Shown here in pieces: positions 9,407 through 19,130 of a stretch of 54,711 bases of DNA (the stretch's first letter is position 1; every line of letters begins with the position of its first letter). The translations under genes and the position numbers were made by a program. This stretch comes from Bodo saltans (Eukaryota; Euglenozoa; Kinetoplastea; Eubodonida; Bodonidae), in the NCBI GenBank assembly GCA_001460835.1, contig CYKH01001210.1, positions 1 to 54,711 of the forward strand. Direction: 5' to 3'. The notes beneath the pieces are model-generated. The model did no database searches, was not told where the DNA came from, and worked only from the letters and a program-made list of their open reading frames with translations.

Positions 9407-12400
9407 ATGTCGACCAATGAAACACTGAAAGGTGTCACTGTGCTTTCAGGTTGGGTTGTTGGTGTCAACGTCACACTCCCGCCGTTGTCTTACATCGTTG
9501 ACGGGAGCAAAGACATCGACTCGCTCCTTCAATTTGCTCTTCCTTTCCTCTTTGTGTGGCTTGGTGGGCTAGCGTACGGCATTTACCGCACCGACGACGA
9601 TGGATATGTGTACGGAAGGCGCTCCATTGAAAGCAAAGACCCTGAGCGGCGTCGAATAGCAACAGCAATGACATACATTTTAGAAGGCCTGCAAGTCATC
9701 GCATGTTCGTTTGGAGCAGATGGCTGCAGCACACTGATGGGCGGCAGTGGCTTCCGTGGGCTTGCCTACATTGTGCTGTGGATGGGCCCAATCAAGCTAT
9801 CTTTAGGAATTTGCGCCACCGTTCAATTGCTCATGATGATGTTCGTACTGATTCCGATGGTACTGTGGTTCACCATCAAGCGCGAAACATTTAATCGGTT
9901 TGCAGCATGGTTTATCTCGGGTAAGTTTGGCATTGTGACGTCGCTAGTGCAAGACTGCTTCCTCATCTACTTGCCGCTTCCTATTTTCATGCAGCTCATT
10001 CGCTCCATTCCTTGCACGTATTATGTCACCGGTGAGGCTGCTCGTGCGATGGATGACACGGTCATTTGTGGCTCGTACGAGCACCGCTTGAATGCTGTCA
10101 CAGGTGCGTTTATTTTCTTTATTTCATTTGTGACAGGTGTCGCGTCTGGAACCATCCCTGCGCTAGTCGCGCGATGTGATGACATGGCATTGAATGGACG
10201 ATTTGTGAGCGTCTCCTTCGCCATCAAAGGAATGATGGCGGTTGTGTACGTTGTTGCTGAGTCGCGGCACCGATTCTACCACCTTGCCCTGATGATGTTT
10301 CTCCAGATGCTTCTTGTGTTCATCAGCTTTTCGATGAGGCCTTGTCTTGTGGAACGCATCAATTTTCATCGCTCGGCCATTTACACCATTTCCATTGCGA
10401 CCACGAGCATGTGTATCATTGCTTCCGCGCTGGATGACAGTTTGTCGCCTGTTGGTCTTGGGTGCGGCCTTGCCGCTGTTGGTGCCTTTGCCATATTGCT
10501 AGTGTTGAAGTATTACTTCATTGTGTGCCACAAGCTGTTCCCGTGCATCGACTTCGAAGAAGGAGAGTATGAAGGTGACCTTAGCCTTGGCTACGACGTT
10601 CCCCACGGTCACGGTGTTCTTTCATGGCCTGATGAGGACCGCGTGTTCACAGGTAATTTCTTCCTTGGGCGTGTTCATGGCTACGGTATGCTGACATTTG
10701 CGAAAGTGTTTTACCAAGGCGATCACTTCAATGGCCAGCGCCACGGATTTGGCATGACCAATATCATGGAGAACGAAGAGGAGGAATCGTTCGAAGGCTT
10801 CTGGTTATTTGATCTTCCTCACGGTCAAGGAACGAAGAAGTTTGTAGATGGAAACATTTATGAAGGAACCTTTATGAACGGGCTTGAGCATGGTGGCGGT
10901 AAGTGGACCTTTGACACGACACTGGGCAAAACCCATGTTCTCGGCACGTGGGAAAACGGCGTGTTCCTCGATGTCGTCCTCGACGAGGATCAAGAGTACC
11001 AAGGCGAGATTCGCTACGGCGTCCCTCATGGCGAGGGCACTATGACCATCGGTGACGACGTCTTCGAGGGAGAGTGGCGCGCTGGAAAACTTCATGGTTT
11101 CGGTCGAGTTCAAATGTCAGAAGGATCCTACGAAGGTCATTTCTGTGAGGGGCTCTACTCAGACGAGGGCATATGGACGGATCAAAACGGAGTGTACTCT
11201 GGCCACTTTCTCCTGGGACTGGGACTCAAGCACGGCCAAGGCCGCGAAGAAACATCGGATGGTGTCTTCGAAGGGCAGTTCGAAGAGGGAAGCCGACAGG
11301 GCTATGGAACCTTCACGTACAGCACTGGTGCCGTCTACCAAGGTAGCTGGCGAAACAATGAGTATCACGGATGGCCGGACGACCGCTGCGGACTAATACT
11401 TATGCTACCTTTGACCGTGGTTCCGTACTTCGTACGCTCCCGCGGTCACATTACATTCTCCAACGGCATGGAGTACATCGGAAGCTGGACCGACGATCAG
11501 TTCCACGGCGAGGGCCGACTCCGTGTGCCCAATGTTGGGGAGTATGAAGGAAAGTTCCTTAGTGGAAATAGATCTGGACTCGGGAAGATGCTTCTATTTG
11601 ATGGATCCGAGTACGTGGGAGAGTGGGATCTCGATTTACCTCACGGCAACGGTCAGCTTACATTCACGTCAATGAAGAGTGTAGCTTCACTTGGGTTGCT
11701 TGACCCTGCCGAAGTAAGCGCAAGCACTATCACCAAGAAGCCGCCGCCGTTCATGCAGTTTGGCGGTGAGTACGGCGGTACGTTTGAAGACGGGGAGATG
11801 CATGGCTACGGTGTCCTAGTGTGCCAGGACGGTTCGAAGTTCGAAGGAGAGTTCCGCCACAACATTCCACACGGCCGCGGCTCTCTTATTATTTCCACTG
11901 GCGGCTCGTACGAAGGCGAGTGGGTGCAGGGCGAGAAAGAGGGTCATGGTGTCATGGTGTACCCAGACAACCGCAAGTACATCGGTGAGTGGCTCGGTGG
12001 ACGCCGCCACGGCCATGGTGAACTATTTGCTGCAAACGGCAATCGAATCCATGAGTGTGAGTGGGCGGGTGATGTACCAATACAGCAGCACGAAATGCAA
12101 ACAGAAGAAGACGAACTCATCCCCACCATCGATATTGACGAGTTCCTTCGAGATATCATGCCTGCTGCAATCAGTCCAAGCGAGATTGAGGAAGCTCGAT
12201 TCAGAAAGCGTATTGAAGTGGAGGAAGTGTACATCCGTATTCGCATCCCTATCATCCTCGATGAACAAATTAGTTTGGTTCGCGTCTTCAAACATTTTGT
12301 CACCATGAATCACCACGCAGTTCGCGCAGCGATTATTAGAGAACAACAAGAGGAGTTTGACGATATGTTCAAAGTGACACTTGCAAAAGTGTTGAATGTA

Positions 12401-12532
12401 TGGAAAACTGAGTTCAGAACGAAGAATGATCGCGAACCAAAGAAATCAGATTTGCTTAGCGACAATAGCATTGCTCCAGTGTACCGGCGGTACATGGAGC
12501 TCACGAGCAAAGGCCACAAAGATGCTCAGTAA
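9407..12532 (+). CDS. Multi-TM protein with a long MORN-repeat array, 1041 aa
   Basis: The first 375 residues hold about eight or nine hydrophobic segments. From about 385 to 885 there are roughly 17 MORN repeats of the Y-x-G-x-(W/F)-x-x-G-x-x-H-G-x-G type, for example YEGEWVQGEKEGHGVMVYPD. The C-terminal 150 residues are charged and helical (VEEVYIRIRIPIILDEQ onward). MORN arrays act as membrane- or lipid-associated scaffolds, and a membrane domain joined to MORN repeats recalls junctophilins, although there the anchor is C-terminal. One MORN unit (nt about 11370-11440, residues 655-678) is replaced by an off-pattern hydrophobic run, LILMLPLTVVPYF. Another reading frame there recovers a MORN-like TYATFDRGSV, which suggests a compensated frameshift or assembly error. 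The function is not known. Confidence 0.85.
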   Translation: MSTNETLKGVTVLSGWVVGVNVTLPPLSYIVDGSKDIDSLLQFALPFLFVWLGGLAYGIYRTDDDGYVYGRRSIESKDPERRRIATAMTYILEGLQVIACSFGADGCSTLMGGSGFRGLAYIVLWMGPIKLSLGICATVQLLMMMFVLIPMVLWFTIKRETFNRFAAWFISGKFGIVTSLVQDCFLIYLPLPIFMQLIRSIPCTYYVTGEAARAMDDTVICGSYEHRLNAVTGAFIFFISFVTGVASGTIPALVARCDDMALNGRFVSVSFAIKGMMAVVYVVAESRHRFYHLALMMFLQMLLVFISFSMRPCLVERINFHRSAIYTISIATTSMCIIASALDDSLSPVGLGCGLAAVGAFAILLVLKYYFIVCHKLFPCIDFEEGEYEGDLSLGYDVPHGHGVLSWPDEDRVFTGNFFLGRVHGYGMLTFAKVFYQGDHFNGQRHGFGMTNIMENEEEESFEGFWLFDLPHGQGTKKFVDGNIYEGTFMNGLEHGGGKWTFDTTLGKTHVLGTWENGVFLDVVLDEDQEYQGEIRYGVPHGEGTMTIGDDVFEGEWRAGKLHGFGRVQMSEGSYEGHFCEGLYSDEGIWTDQNGVYSGHFLLGLGLKHGQGREETSDGVFEGQFEEGSRQGYGTFTYSTGAVYQGSWRNNEYHGWPDDRCGLILMLPLTVVPYFVRSRGHITFSNGMEYIGSWTDDQFHGEGRLRVPNVGEYEGKFLSGNRSGLGKMLLFDGSEYVGEWDLDLPHGNGQLTFTSMKSVASLGLLDPAEVSASTITKKPPPFMQFGGEYGGTFEDGEMHGYGVLVCQDGSKFEGEFRHNIPHGRGSLIISTGGSYEGEWVQGEKEGHGVMVYPDNRKYIGEWLGGRRHGHGELFAANGNRIHECEWAGDVPIQQHEMQTEEDELIPTIDIDEFLRDIMPAAISPSEIEEARFRKRIEVEEVYIRIRIPIILDEQISLVRVFKHFVTMNHHAVRAAIIREQQEEFDDMFKVTLAKVLNVWKTEFRTKNDREPKKSDLLSDNSIAPVYRRYMELTSKGHKDAQ

Positions 12533-12552
12533 ATTTCAAAGTTTGTGCATAC

Positions 12553-12703
12553 ACTCACCCTTCTCTCTCCACCCTCCCAATCTCCATTCTATTTTGCTTT
12601 TGTCTCCCACCGCCGAGATCACATTTCGTGCTTAGCGTGGTTTGCTGTGTGATTCAACTCTTCCCTTCACACATTCCCCTCAATTCACACCCTCGTTGTT
12701 CAG
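12553..12703 (+). promoter_or_regulatory. Pyrimidine-rich acceptor region
   Basis: Two pyrimidine runs lie here: 12553-12614 followed by AG at 12616-12617, and 12658-12699 followed by AG at 12702-12703. Either could serve as trans-splice acceptor for the gene at 12819. The region has no ORF of note. Confidence 0.5.
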
Positions 12704-12818
12704 TGATACCATTTGAGTTCAGTTTCATCCAGATGCAATCGTGAGAGGTTTTTTGATCGGCACCCTATGAACGGCCTCCTTCATCAATTCTCTTTTGTGA
12801 TCGAAATCAGAATTTCAA

Positions 12819-13955
12819 ATGTCGTTGGGGCTGAACTCGTCAAACTGGGAGGCTGCCGTGACTGCCTCCCCAGACACTCTGCAGCTTGAGAGCAGCGCCA
12901 AGAGCGTCCTCCACGTGCTTTCCAAAGCAGTCACTCGTGGTCCCCAAAAGGAGCTCGCGAAGTTGGTTTGCGGTCCAGCTTTTGTTGCCACCCTCCGCTC
13001 TGAATTCGGCCAGAAGATTATTCAGGCTCTGGTTGATTTTGGTACTACACGCACTGTTGCTGCAGTCTGTGCTGAACTTGAGAAGGCAGAGGCAGCCACT
13101 CTTGTGGAGGCTGACGGTGTTGCGTTGATCATTCGGTCTGTCGCAAATCGCGTGGATGATTCTAGTGATGCTCGCAAGTCCGTCATTAAGACCGTCGCCA
13201 AGGTTGGCGCAGAAGCCCTTATCACGTCAAAGTGGTCGTTAAACTTCGCTGCCGAAGTTGCACTTGCAGACACAGAGGTCTTTAGCAAACTAGTTTCCAG
13301 CCCCAAGGCTCGAAACGCACTGAAGTCTGCTCTTAGTACTACACAACGACCCAAAGAAGCCATTCACTTTGTCGAGACATTGCTATCGAAGTCCATCGAG
13401 CAACAGATCGAAAAATCTGCGTCTTTCGTATTCGGTGCCGTGTCAGATGCAGTGAAAGCATCTGCAGATCACAAGCCCCGCGAGGATGTTCTCGTAGCAA
13501 TCGCTCAACACGCTGATACCAAGAACGTTTCGTCACTCGCAGTTGCCGTAGCATCTTGGAAGAATCTTGCAACGCTGGTTGTGAAGCCAGAAGGTGGTCG
13601 CATTGTTGCCGCGCTTCTCGCAAGAGCTGATGCGAAGTCAGGAGCGGCCCTCGGGAATGCAGTGCTATCTGCGACAAATGCAAAAGAGTTGAGCTCAAGC
13701 CGAAGCTCGTCTGTTCTTGCAGTGTTGACGACCCTCCAAAAGCAATACCCCGAGGTATGCGCAAACCACAAGGTGAATCGCGCGACCCTGTCTGCCGCTG
13801 AAGTAAAACTTACCAAGGCAACGAAGCCGGCATTCGCTGCCACAAAAGATAATATCCTTGAGAAGATTCGCTCACTTGAGCGCCAAAAAGAGCAGCGCTC
13901 AGGGCAGGCGGTGGTTGTCGAACAGCCTGCTGCAAAGAAGAGACGTGTCGCGTGA
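12819..13955 (+). CDS. Alpha-helical repeat protein with C-terminal NLS (possibly PUF/HEAT-like)
   Basis: This 378-aa protein is Ala/Val/Ser-rich and almost all helix, built from units of about 35-40 residues. The stretch FVATLRSEFGQKIIQALVDFG (about 52-72) resembles a pumilio-type unit, and GGRIVAALLARAD (about 259-271) is similar. The strong basic end AAKKRRVA looks like a nuclear localisation signal, preceded by a charged helix ILEKIRSLERQKEQR. Puf6/Nop9-type ribosome-biogenesis proteins have this kind of plan, but the match is weak and HEAT or ARM repeats are equally possible. I regard the gene as certain and the family as a guess. It starts at the first ATG after a good acceptor region. 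Confidence 0.72.
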   Translation: MSLGLNSSNWEAAVTASPDTLQLESSAKSVLHVLSKAVTRGPQKELAKLVCGPAFVATLRSEFGQKIIQALVDFGTTRTVAAVCAELEKAEAATLVEADGVALIIRSVANRVDDSSDARKSVIKTVAKVGAEALITSKWSLNFAAEVALADTEVFSKLVSSPKARNALKSALSTTQRPKEAIHFVETLLSKSIEQQIEKSASFVFGAVSDAVKASADHKPREDVLVAIAQHADTKNVSSLAVAVASWKNLATLVVKPEGGRIVAALLARADAKSGAALGNAVLSATNAKELSSSRSSSVLAVLTTLQKQYPEVCANHKVNRATLSAAEVKLTKATKPAFAATKDNILEKIRSLERQKEQRSGQAVVVEQPAAKKRRVA

Positions 13956-14102
13956 CGCGTGTAAAACTTTAAATGCAAATTCGGATAATCGCAAGCTCGA
14001 CAGTCATTGGTGGTGTGAATTTACTTGTTGACATATTGACATATTTTCAAATCGATTTCTGTGAATTTCATTTTGCTTTACTTCAATGCTACTTTCAAGA
14101 AT

Positions 14103-14540
14103 ATGTTGCGCAGAGTTACTTCATCGGGCGCTGCTCGACCATGCCTGCAGGTGCGTCTGTTTTCAGAAGAAAAGACGAAAGGCTCGCACTTTATGAAGCA
14201 CCTTGATTTGTACGCGCGCCGTGATCCCCAATTGGCCCCATACTTGCTGCGTGAAGTCGATATTGAATTCAAAAGGAAATGTAGGAAAGTAAGCTACTGC
14301 TTTTGGGTTGGTGTGATTACCATTCTCATGTCTTATCAGTACAGACTACAGGCCGAGGAGTTGTCGTACCTGCGCCAGTACGCTGCGTACTGCCGAGCGA
14401 GCCAAGACGCGCGCGATGAGGACGATATGGAGCGCCGTCGTGTATTTGTGACGATTACGAACACAATTAAGGATGCATTCAATCGGGATCAACGATGGCG
14501 AGAGAGTGATGTCAACCAATGCTTGAAGGCTTTGGAGTGA
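14103..14540 (+). CDS. Small single-TM protein with mitochondrial-type N terminus
   Basis: I chose the ATG at 14103 (145 aa). It gives MLRRVTSSGAARPCLQVRLFS, an Arg/Ser-rich presequence free of acidic residues, typical of mitochondrial import. An in-frame ATG at 14061 would add 14 hydrophobic residues and hide the presequence. A membrane segment follows (SYCFWVGVITILMSY, about residues 62-76), then a charged helical domain to the end (LKALE). This looks like a small inner-membrane subunit of a respiratory or import complex, but no family is recognised. The gene is short, and support rests on composition and position between two solid genes. Confidence 0.6.
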   Translation: MLRRVTSSGAARPCLQVRLFSEEKTKGSHFMKHLDLYARRDPQLAPYLLREVDIEFKRKCRKVSYCFWVGVITILMSYQYRLQAEELSYLRQYAAYCRASQDARDEDDMERRRVFVTITNTIKDAFNRDQRWRESDVNQCLKALE

Positions 14541-14587
14541 ACTTTCGCTGAACAATCACATTTTTTTATTTTTGAGTGTGCTGCTAT

Positions 14588-14632
14588 GTTTCTCGCAATT
14601 TCCTGCTACATTCTTGTTGTCTCGTCGCTCAG
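14588..14632 (+). promoter_or_regulatory. Putative splice acceptor for the TPR gene
   Basis: A T/C-rich run ending CTCGTCGCTCAG puts AG at 14631-14632, 54 bases before the ATG at 14687. Confidence 0.5.
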
Positions 14633-14686
14633 TGTGTTTTTGCATTAGTACCGCTGTAGTAGAAAACAAAAAAATCCGACAGGAAT

Positions 14687-16108
14687 ATGGACAATCACCT
14701 TATGGAGCTGCAGAAGGCACTACGCCAGCAGAACGAGGACCTTCGCGAAGAGCTGAAATCTCTTGAAATGTGGGAGCAGGATGTCGAGCAGAAAGAGGCT
14801 GCGAAGAAGAAGAAGATGGTCAAGGATGATCTTCCCGCACTTCCTCCCATTCGCGGTACCGTACCATCCCTGAAGGCTCATCAGAAGACAACCGCTACGG
14901 CTGCTTCTGGCAAGGTGAAGGAGGATCCTGTTCAAGTGGCTAAGGATCAAGGCAACGAATACTTCAAGCAGGGTCAGATCGAGGATGCTATCCGCTTGTA
15001 CACCAAAGGCATCGATTTGGACCCCGACTCATCGTCCACACATGTCCTGTATGCGAACCGTGCGATGTGCTACCTCAAGACCAACGACAATGAAAAGGCT
15101 GAGCGTGACGCAACCAAGTGCGTTCAGATGAATCGTGGATATGTCAAGGCATTCTACCGTCGTGCGTTAGCACGCAAGGCCCTGAAGAAGTACAAGGACG
15201 CTCGCAGCGATCTCGAGACTGTCCTTGCGTTGCAACCTGGCGATAACGACGCTGAGACGGAACTCCGCGCTGTGACGCAGCTGCTCCGTGAGGAGAACAA
15301 GAAGGCAGAGCTCGGCACTGCCGCACCGGCACGCAAGAAGATTGTCATTGCTGAGGTCGATAATGACGACGATGAGGACGAATCATCGTCACCGCAAGGT
15401 TCCGAAGAGCCCACGGAGAGTGCCGCTGAGACAGCAGCTCGTGACAAGCGCATTGAACGCGACATGGAGGAACTTGAGGCCAAGCGAAAGTTGGAGGAAA
15501 CCAAGCGTCGACTCGCCGCTGAGAAGGAAGAGGCGGACCGTCAGCGGTCACGACGCACCCATGATAGAGTAGAGATCATCGAAGAGGATGACGAGCCTGC
15601 ACCGAAGCCCGTTGTCGCAGCACCCAAGCCAAAGGTTGCATCACCTACTGCCTCCGCGGACCGCAAATCTGAATCAGCAAAGAGGGAGAGCTCTCAAGCA
15701 ACGAAGGCACCAGTACCCCGGAATCTGAAGGTGGAGTGGACAAAGGAAACCATCACATCGCCGAAGAATTTTACTGAATTTGAGCGCATTTACAAGGATG
15801 TTCACAGCAATGTGGAGCTCTTGGACACATTGGTTTCTGTGGTACCTACCTCTGCGTACAAGACCGTGTTTGCCGTCAATCTGACTCCGGAGTTGTTGAT
15901 GGACATTTTGAAATCCGCCGGCCGTGGCACTGGCACGCGTGCCAAGGAGATCGTGACTGCGCTTGCAAGTCTTTCGCGTGTAGGAGAGCTTGCAATGTTC
16001 TTCGACGACTCGGAACGCGACGTACTGAAGGCCACGCTCCATTTGGTCCAATCGTCCGGAGCTTCCGCCAACGACATGAGCAAGCTGCGCAAGGCATTTG
16101 AGTTGTAG
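14687..16108 (+). CDS. TPR protein with RPAP3 C-terminal domain (RPAP3/SPAG1-like co-chaperone)
   Basis: The 473-aa protein opens with a coiled coil (about 1-45). Three TPR units follow at about 84-195, starting AKDQGNEYFKQG and including ANRAMCYLK and YVKAFYRRALARKAL, the pattern of the HSP90/HSP70-binding TPR clamp. An acidic, Lys-rich low-complexity linker runs from about 205 to 340. The C terminus (about 345-450) reads NFTEFERIYKDV, then YKTVFAVNLTPELLMDIL, then FFDDSERDVLKATL, which matches the RPAP3 C-terminal (RUVBL-binding) domain. RPAP3 and SPAG1 relatives work in R2TP-type complexes assembling RNA polymerase, snoRNPs and axonemal dynein arms. A role in dynein assembly would suit a flagellate but is inference. 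Confidence 0.87.
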   Translation: MDNHLMELQKALRQQNEDLREELKSLEMWEQDVEQKEAAKKKKMVKDDLPALPPIRGTVPSLKAHQKTTATAASGKVKEDPVQVAKDQGNEYFKQGQIEDAIRLYTKGIDLDPDSSSTHVLYANRAMCYLKTNDNEKAERDATKCVQMNRGYVKAFYRRALARKALKKYKDARSDLETVLALQPGDNDAETELRAVTQLLREENKKAELGTAAPARKKIVIAEVDNDDDEDESSSPQGSEEPTESAAETAARDKRIERDMEELEAKRKLEETKRRLAAEKEEADRQRSRRTHDRVEIIEEDDEPAPKPVVAAPKPKVASPTASADRKSESAKRESSQATKAPVPRNLKVEWTKETITSPKNFTEFERIYKDVHSNVELLDTLVSVVPTSAYKTVFAVNLTPELLMDILKSAGRGTGTRAKEIVTALASLSRVGELAMFFDDSERDVLKATLHLVQSSGASANDMSKLRKAFEL

Positions 16109-16300
16109 TTCACACTGACAAGACTTGAGCAGAGGATCAACACACATGGCGACTATTTTGATTGATGAGTATTGAAAGAACAAAAATCAGTAACTTGCTG
16201 CGACCACATTTCCAGCATTCACGATATTTATTGTCTTTCAAGCTGTTGCCTTGAATTTCCAAGGAAGAAGTGAAAAGAGACATATTGTCGCACAGAAAAA

Positions 16301-17494
16301 ATGGTAAAAGAAACCAAATTCTATGACATTCTCGGTGTCGCTCCAACTTCCTCAGAAGATGAAATCAAGCGAGCCTATCGTAAGCTGGCTCTGAAGTTCC
16401 ATCCTGACAAGAACAAGGATGAAGGCGCACAGGAAAAGTTCAAAGAAATTTCCGTCGCGTACGATTGCCTCAGCGATGAAGAAAAACGCCGCAAGTACGA
16501 TCAATTTGGAGAGAAGGGGCTCAGCGGCGACGGTGGGGTCGACCCAAGTGATATTTTCTCGAGCTTCTTTGGTGGCGGTTCTCGCACTCGCGGTGAGCCC
16601 AAGCCCAAAGATATCGTCCATGAATACCCGGTTCCCCTCGAGCACTTCTACAACGGAAAAGTTGTCAAATTGGCTGTCAATCGCGACCGCTTATGCGAGC
16701 CTTGCAATGGATCTGGCAGCAACAAGCCAGGCGTCGATGCCAAATGCCGTGACTGCCAAGGACGCGGCGTACAGATGGTCACTCGTCAATTGGGCCCGGG
16801 CTTTATCCAGCAAATGCAAATTCAGTGCAAAAACTGCGGAGGCAAAGGCACAGCTATTAAGCCTGAAGACAAATGTTCCAATTGCAGTGGTGCGCAAGTT
16901 GTCAAAGACAAGAAGATCTTTGAAATCCCTATTGAGAAGGGCATGAAGAAGGGAGACTCCGTCGCGTTCCGAGGTGAGGGTGACCAGATCCCTGGCGTCC
17001 GCCTAGCTGGTGACATTATCATCATTCTCGACCAAAAGCATCACCCCACCTTCACCCGCAAGGGCAACCATCTCCTCCTTGAGCAAACCATTTCGCTCGG
17101 CGAGGCGCTTACTGGCTTCGTCACTGAGATCACACATCTTGACGGCCGCAAGATTGCCATTCGTTCTGTGGCTGGTGAGTGCATCGACCCCGACCACTTA
17201 TGGGCCATCAATCGTGAGGGCATGCCGGTCCCAAAGACCGGAGGCGTTGAGCGCGGTAACTTGATCATCAAGTTCAAGGTCACGTATCCCTCGAATATCA
17301 GTGAAAACGACAATGCCACGATCCGAAGAATCCTTGGTGTTCCTCCCGTCCGCAATGTGTCCCCTGATGCAGAAGAGGCGTTCATTGCCAAGACTACGAT
17401 TGACCTTGCGAAGGAAAGCCAGAGCCGACGAGACGATGACGACGATGATGACGAGCCTCGTGGGCCGCGCTCCGCCGGTTGCGCGCAACAGTAG
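16301..17494 (+). CDS. Type-I J-protein (DnaJA/Ydj1) with CaaX box
   Basis: The 397-aa protein has the complete class-A DnaJ plan. The J domain (about 4-70) has the HPD loop at H34-P35-D36. A short Gly-rich region precedes the zinc centre with four CxxCxGxG-type motifs ([32 protein letters not shown]; about 132-205). The substrate-binding beta domains run to about 345. An acidic Asp run precedes the end CAQQ (C394), a farnesylation-type CaaX box as in yeast Ydj1, indicating attachment to cytosolic or ER membranes. The protein would hand unfolded clients to HSP70 and stimulate its ATPase. The fourth Cys motif is slightly degenerate (CSGAQ for CxGxG). Confidence 0.95.
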   Translation: MVKETKFYDILGVAPTSSEDEIKRAYRKLALKFHPDKNKDEGAQEKFKEISVAYDCLSDEEKRRKYDQFGEKGLSGDGGVDPSDIFSSFFGGGSRTRGEPKPKDIVHEYPVPLEHFYNGKVVKLAVNRDRLCEPCNGSGSNKPGVDAKCRDCQGRGVQMVTRQLGPGFIQQMQIQCKNCGGKGTAIKPEDKCSNCSGAQVVKDKKIFEIPIEKGMKKGDSVAFRGEGDQIPGVRLAGDIIIILDQKHHPTFTRKGNHLLLEQTISLGEALTGFVTEITHLDGRKIAIRSVAGECIDPDHLWAINREGMPVPKTGGVERGNLIIKFKVTYPSNISENDNATIRRILGVPPVRNVSPDAEEAFIAKTTIDLAKESQSRRDDDDDDDEPRGPRSAGCAQQ

Positions 17495-17926
17495 ATGTCA
17501 CGTGGGGGAAAAAACACGAAGACCCAAGCTTGCGAACAATCACATTACGCGAGCAGTTTTCTTCATACAGCAACACAGTACCTTCCACGACTGTTGCATT
17601 TTACACATATTTACTGCTTTTTTTGTTTCTTCTCCTCCTTCTCATGGTACTCCAGTGCACTGTTTTTCGCATGATTGGTCAATCTGGACTCTACCAGTTC
17701 CAGTTGCGCGGGTTGCACGTTGGATGCAAACTATTGTTAACCTATTACACAACATACCTATTACACTTCACGAATTATATTTGTGGCGCCACTGTTGGAA
17801 AGCTGCTGATTTTTAGTCACAAACAAAATCCCCGTTATTTGTTTGTTGTAAAAATCATTTTGCCAAGTCCAACAGTTACACACAAAAACGACGTAACCAC
17901 TCATCACACACACAAAAAGTAAAGAA
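17495..17926. other. Long intergenic region with splice tract
   Basis: No gene is visible. A strong pyrimidine run at 17609-17643 (CTTTTTTTGTTTCTTCTCCT and more) is followed by AG at 17654-17655. If used, the aldo-keto reductase mRNA would carry a 5' UTR of about 270 bases, long for this window. Open frames crossing the region are A/T-biased and look accidental. Confidence 0.6.
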
Positions 17927-18994
17927 ATGTCACGAGGAGTCATGGGCATCAGAGCCATGGGTGGCCCTGTGTCCGGTGTGACTCAAATGCTTCGCATGCA
18001 GAACGGCCTGTCGATTCCGTCGTTAGGCTTCGGCACCTATCGCATGAGTGCGGATGAAGCTGGACCTGCCGTGACGTACGCTGTGGAATGCGGCTTCCGG
18101 CACATTGACTGTGCAAAGATTTACTTAAATGAAGGCGCTGTCGGCACCGCCCTGGCGTCATTGATCTCCAGCAAGAAAGTTAAGCGAGAGGACTTGTTTG
18201 TCACGTCCAAGCTGTGGCCTACTGATCAGCATCCTGATCACGTGGAGAGAGCATGTCGTGAAAGCATTGAGAACCTCAAAGTTGGGTACCTTGACTTGCT
18301 CTTGATTCATTGGCCGGTTGTATGGAAGCACACAGGTAGTTTTGCCACAGACGAGGACAGGAGACCTCGGCAAAGTAACGGGAATGCAATGGTAGATACT
18401 TCTGTGACGTTGGAGGACACGTGGCGCGCCATGACGAAGCTGGTGGACTTGGGTCTCGTGAAGTCTATCGGCGTGAGCAACTGTGATGGTGATCACATCA
18501 AGCGTATTATGGATGTCACGGAGGAGCAGAAGCACGCCGCTGGCATCAATCAAATTGAGTTCCACCCAGCGTGCTACCAGTCTGACCTACGTAACCTGAA
18601 CGGTGACTATGGACTCCTCACAGCAGCGTACTGCCCTCTTGGGATGCCGACACGCTTCACGCCGCCAGAATTTATGGGAGTTGCCAAGGACGACAGCGTT
18701 CTCAAGCCCCTCGTCATCAACACTGGATTTTCTCCAGGACGACTGCTGCTCAATTGGAACTTGGACAACGGGAATGTGGTGATTGTGAAATCTACCAACA
18801 AGGAGCACATTCGTGACAACGCCAAGGCATGCCGCTACGCTCTAGGTGACTCGGTCCGGTGGTTGCTGAACCACTACGAGGACCAGCTACAAAAATCACA
18901 GCGGGTCATCAACCCTGTGGACTTTCTTGGCGGCGAGGAGCCAACTCCGTTTTTTGAAGCGAGGGTAAAACCAATGCGAATCCACAACCCTTGA
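17927..18994 (+). CDS. Aldo-keto reductase
   Basis: The 355-aa protein has the AKR TIM-barrel with all four catalytic residues: D61 and Y66 in HIDCAKIYLNE, K95 in FVTSKLWPT, and H128 in LLIHWPV. The motif GLVKSIGVSN (about 178-187) and the cofactor loop VIVKSTNKEHIRDN (about 284-297) are in place, the latter typical of NADPH-binding members. AYCPLGM replaces the usual AYSPLG. Length is slightly above the family norm (about 320) because of a 20-residue N-terminal extension and a 30-residue tail. Such enzymes reduce aldehydes, ketones or prostaglandin precursors; the exact substrate is not readable. A start at the second or third Met is possible. Confidence 0.93.
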   Translation: MSRGVMGIRAMGGPVSGVTQMLRMQNGLSIPSLGFGTYRMSADEAGPAVTYAVECGFRHIDCAKIYLNEGAVGTALASLISSKKVKREDLFVTSKLWPTDQHPDHVERACRESIENLKVGYLDLLLIHWPVVWKHTGSFATDEDRRPRQSNGNAMVDTSVTLEDTWRAMTKLVDLGLVKSIGVSNCDGDHIKRIMDVTEEQKHAAGINQIEFHPACYQSDLRNLNGDYGLLTAAYCPLGMPTRFTPPEFMGVAKDDSVLKPLVINTGFSPGRLLLNWNLDNGNVVIVKSTNKEHIRDNAKACRYALGDSVRWLLNHYEDQLQKSQRVINPVDFLGGEEPTPFFEARVKPMRIHNP

Positions 18995-19039
18995 CAGCTT
19001 CATTGCAGTGTGTTCACTACATTTTGCGAATCCGACGAC

Positions 19040-19059
19040 CGTTGTGTTTTCTTTTCAAG
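19040..19059 (+). promoter_or_regulatory. Putative splice acceptor for Hop2
   Basis: The short tract TTGTGTTTTCTTTTCAAG places AG at 19058-19059, 71 bases before the ATG at 19131. It lies after an in-frame upstream ATG at 19008 and would remove it, which supports 19131 as the start. Confidence 0.5.
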
Positions 19060-19130
19060 AAATAACTTACCAGTGTAACTTTCGTGTTTTCCACTCGCTC
19101 ACTAAGAAAGAGACAAAACTCAAGAAAAGA

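Noticed and set aside
17479-17922. 147-codon plus-strand frame between the J-protein and the reductase
   Set aside because: Phe/Leu/Tyr-rich reading of a T-rich tract, overlaps the J-protein end, and is crossed by the splice tract.
19008-19130. 41-residue N-terminal extension of Hop2
   Set aside because: Contains the pyrimidine tract and AG acceptor and has no family similarity.
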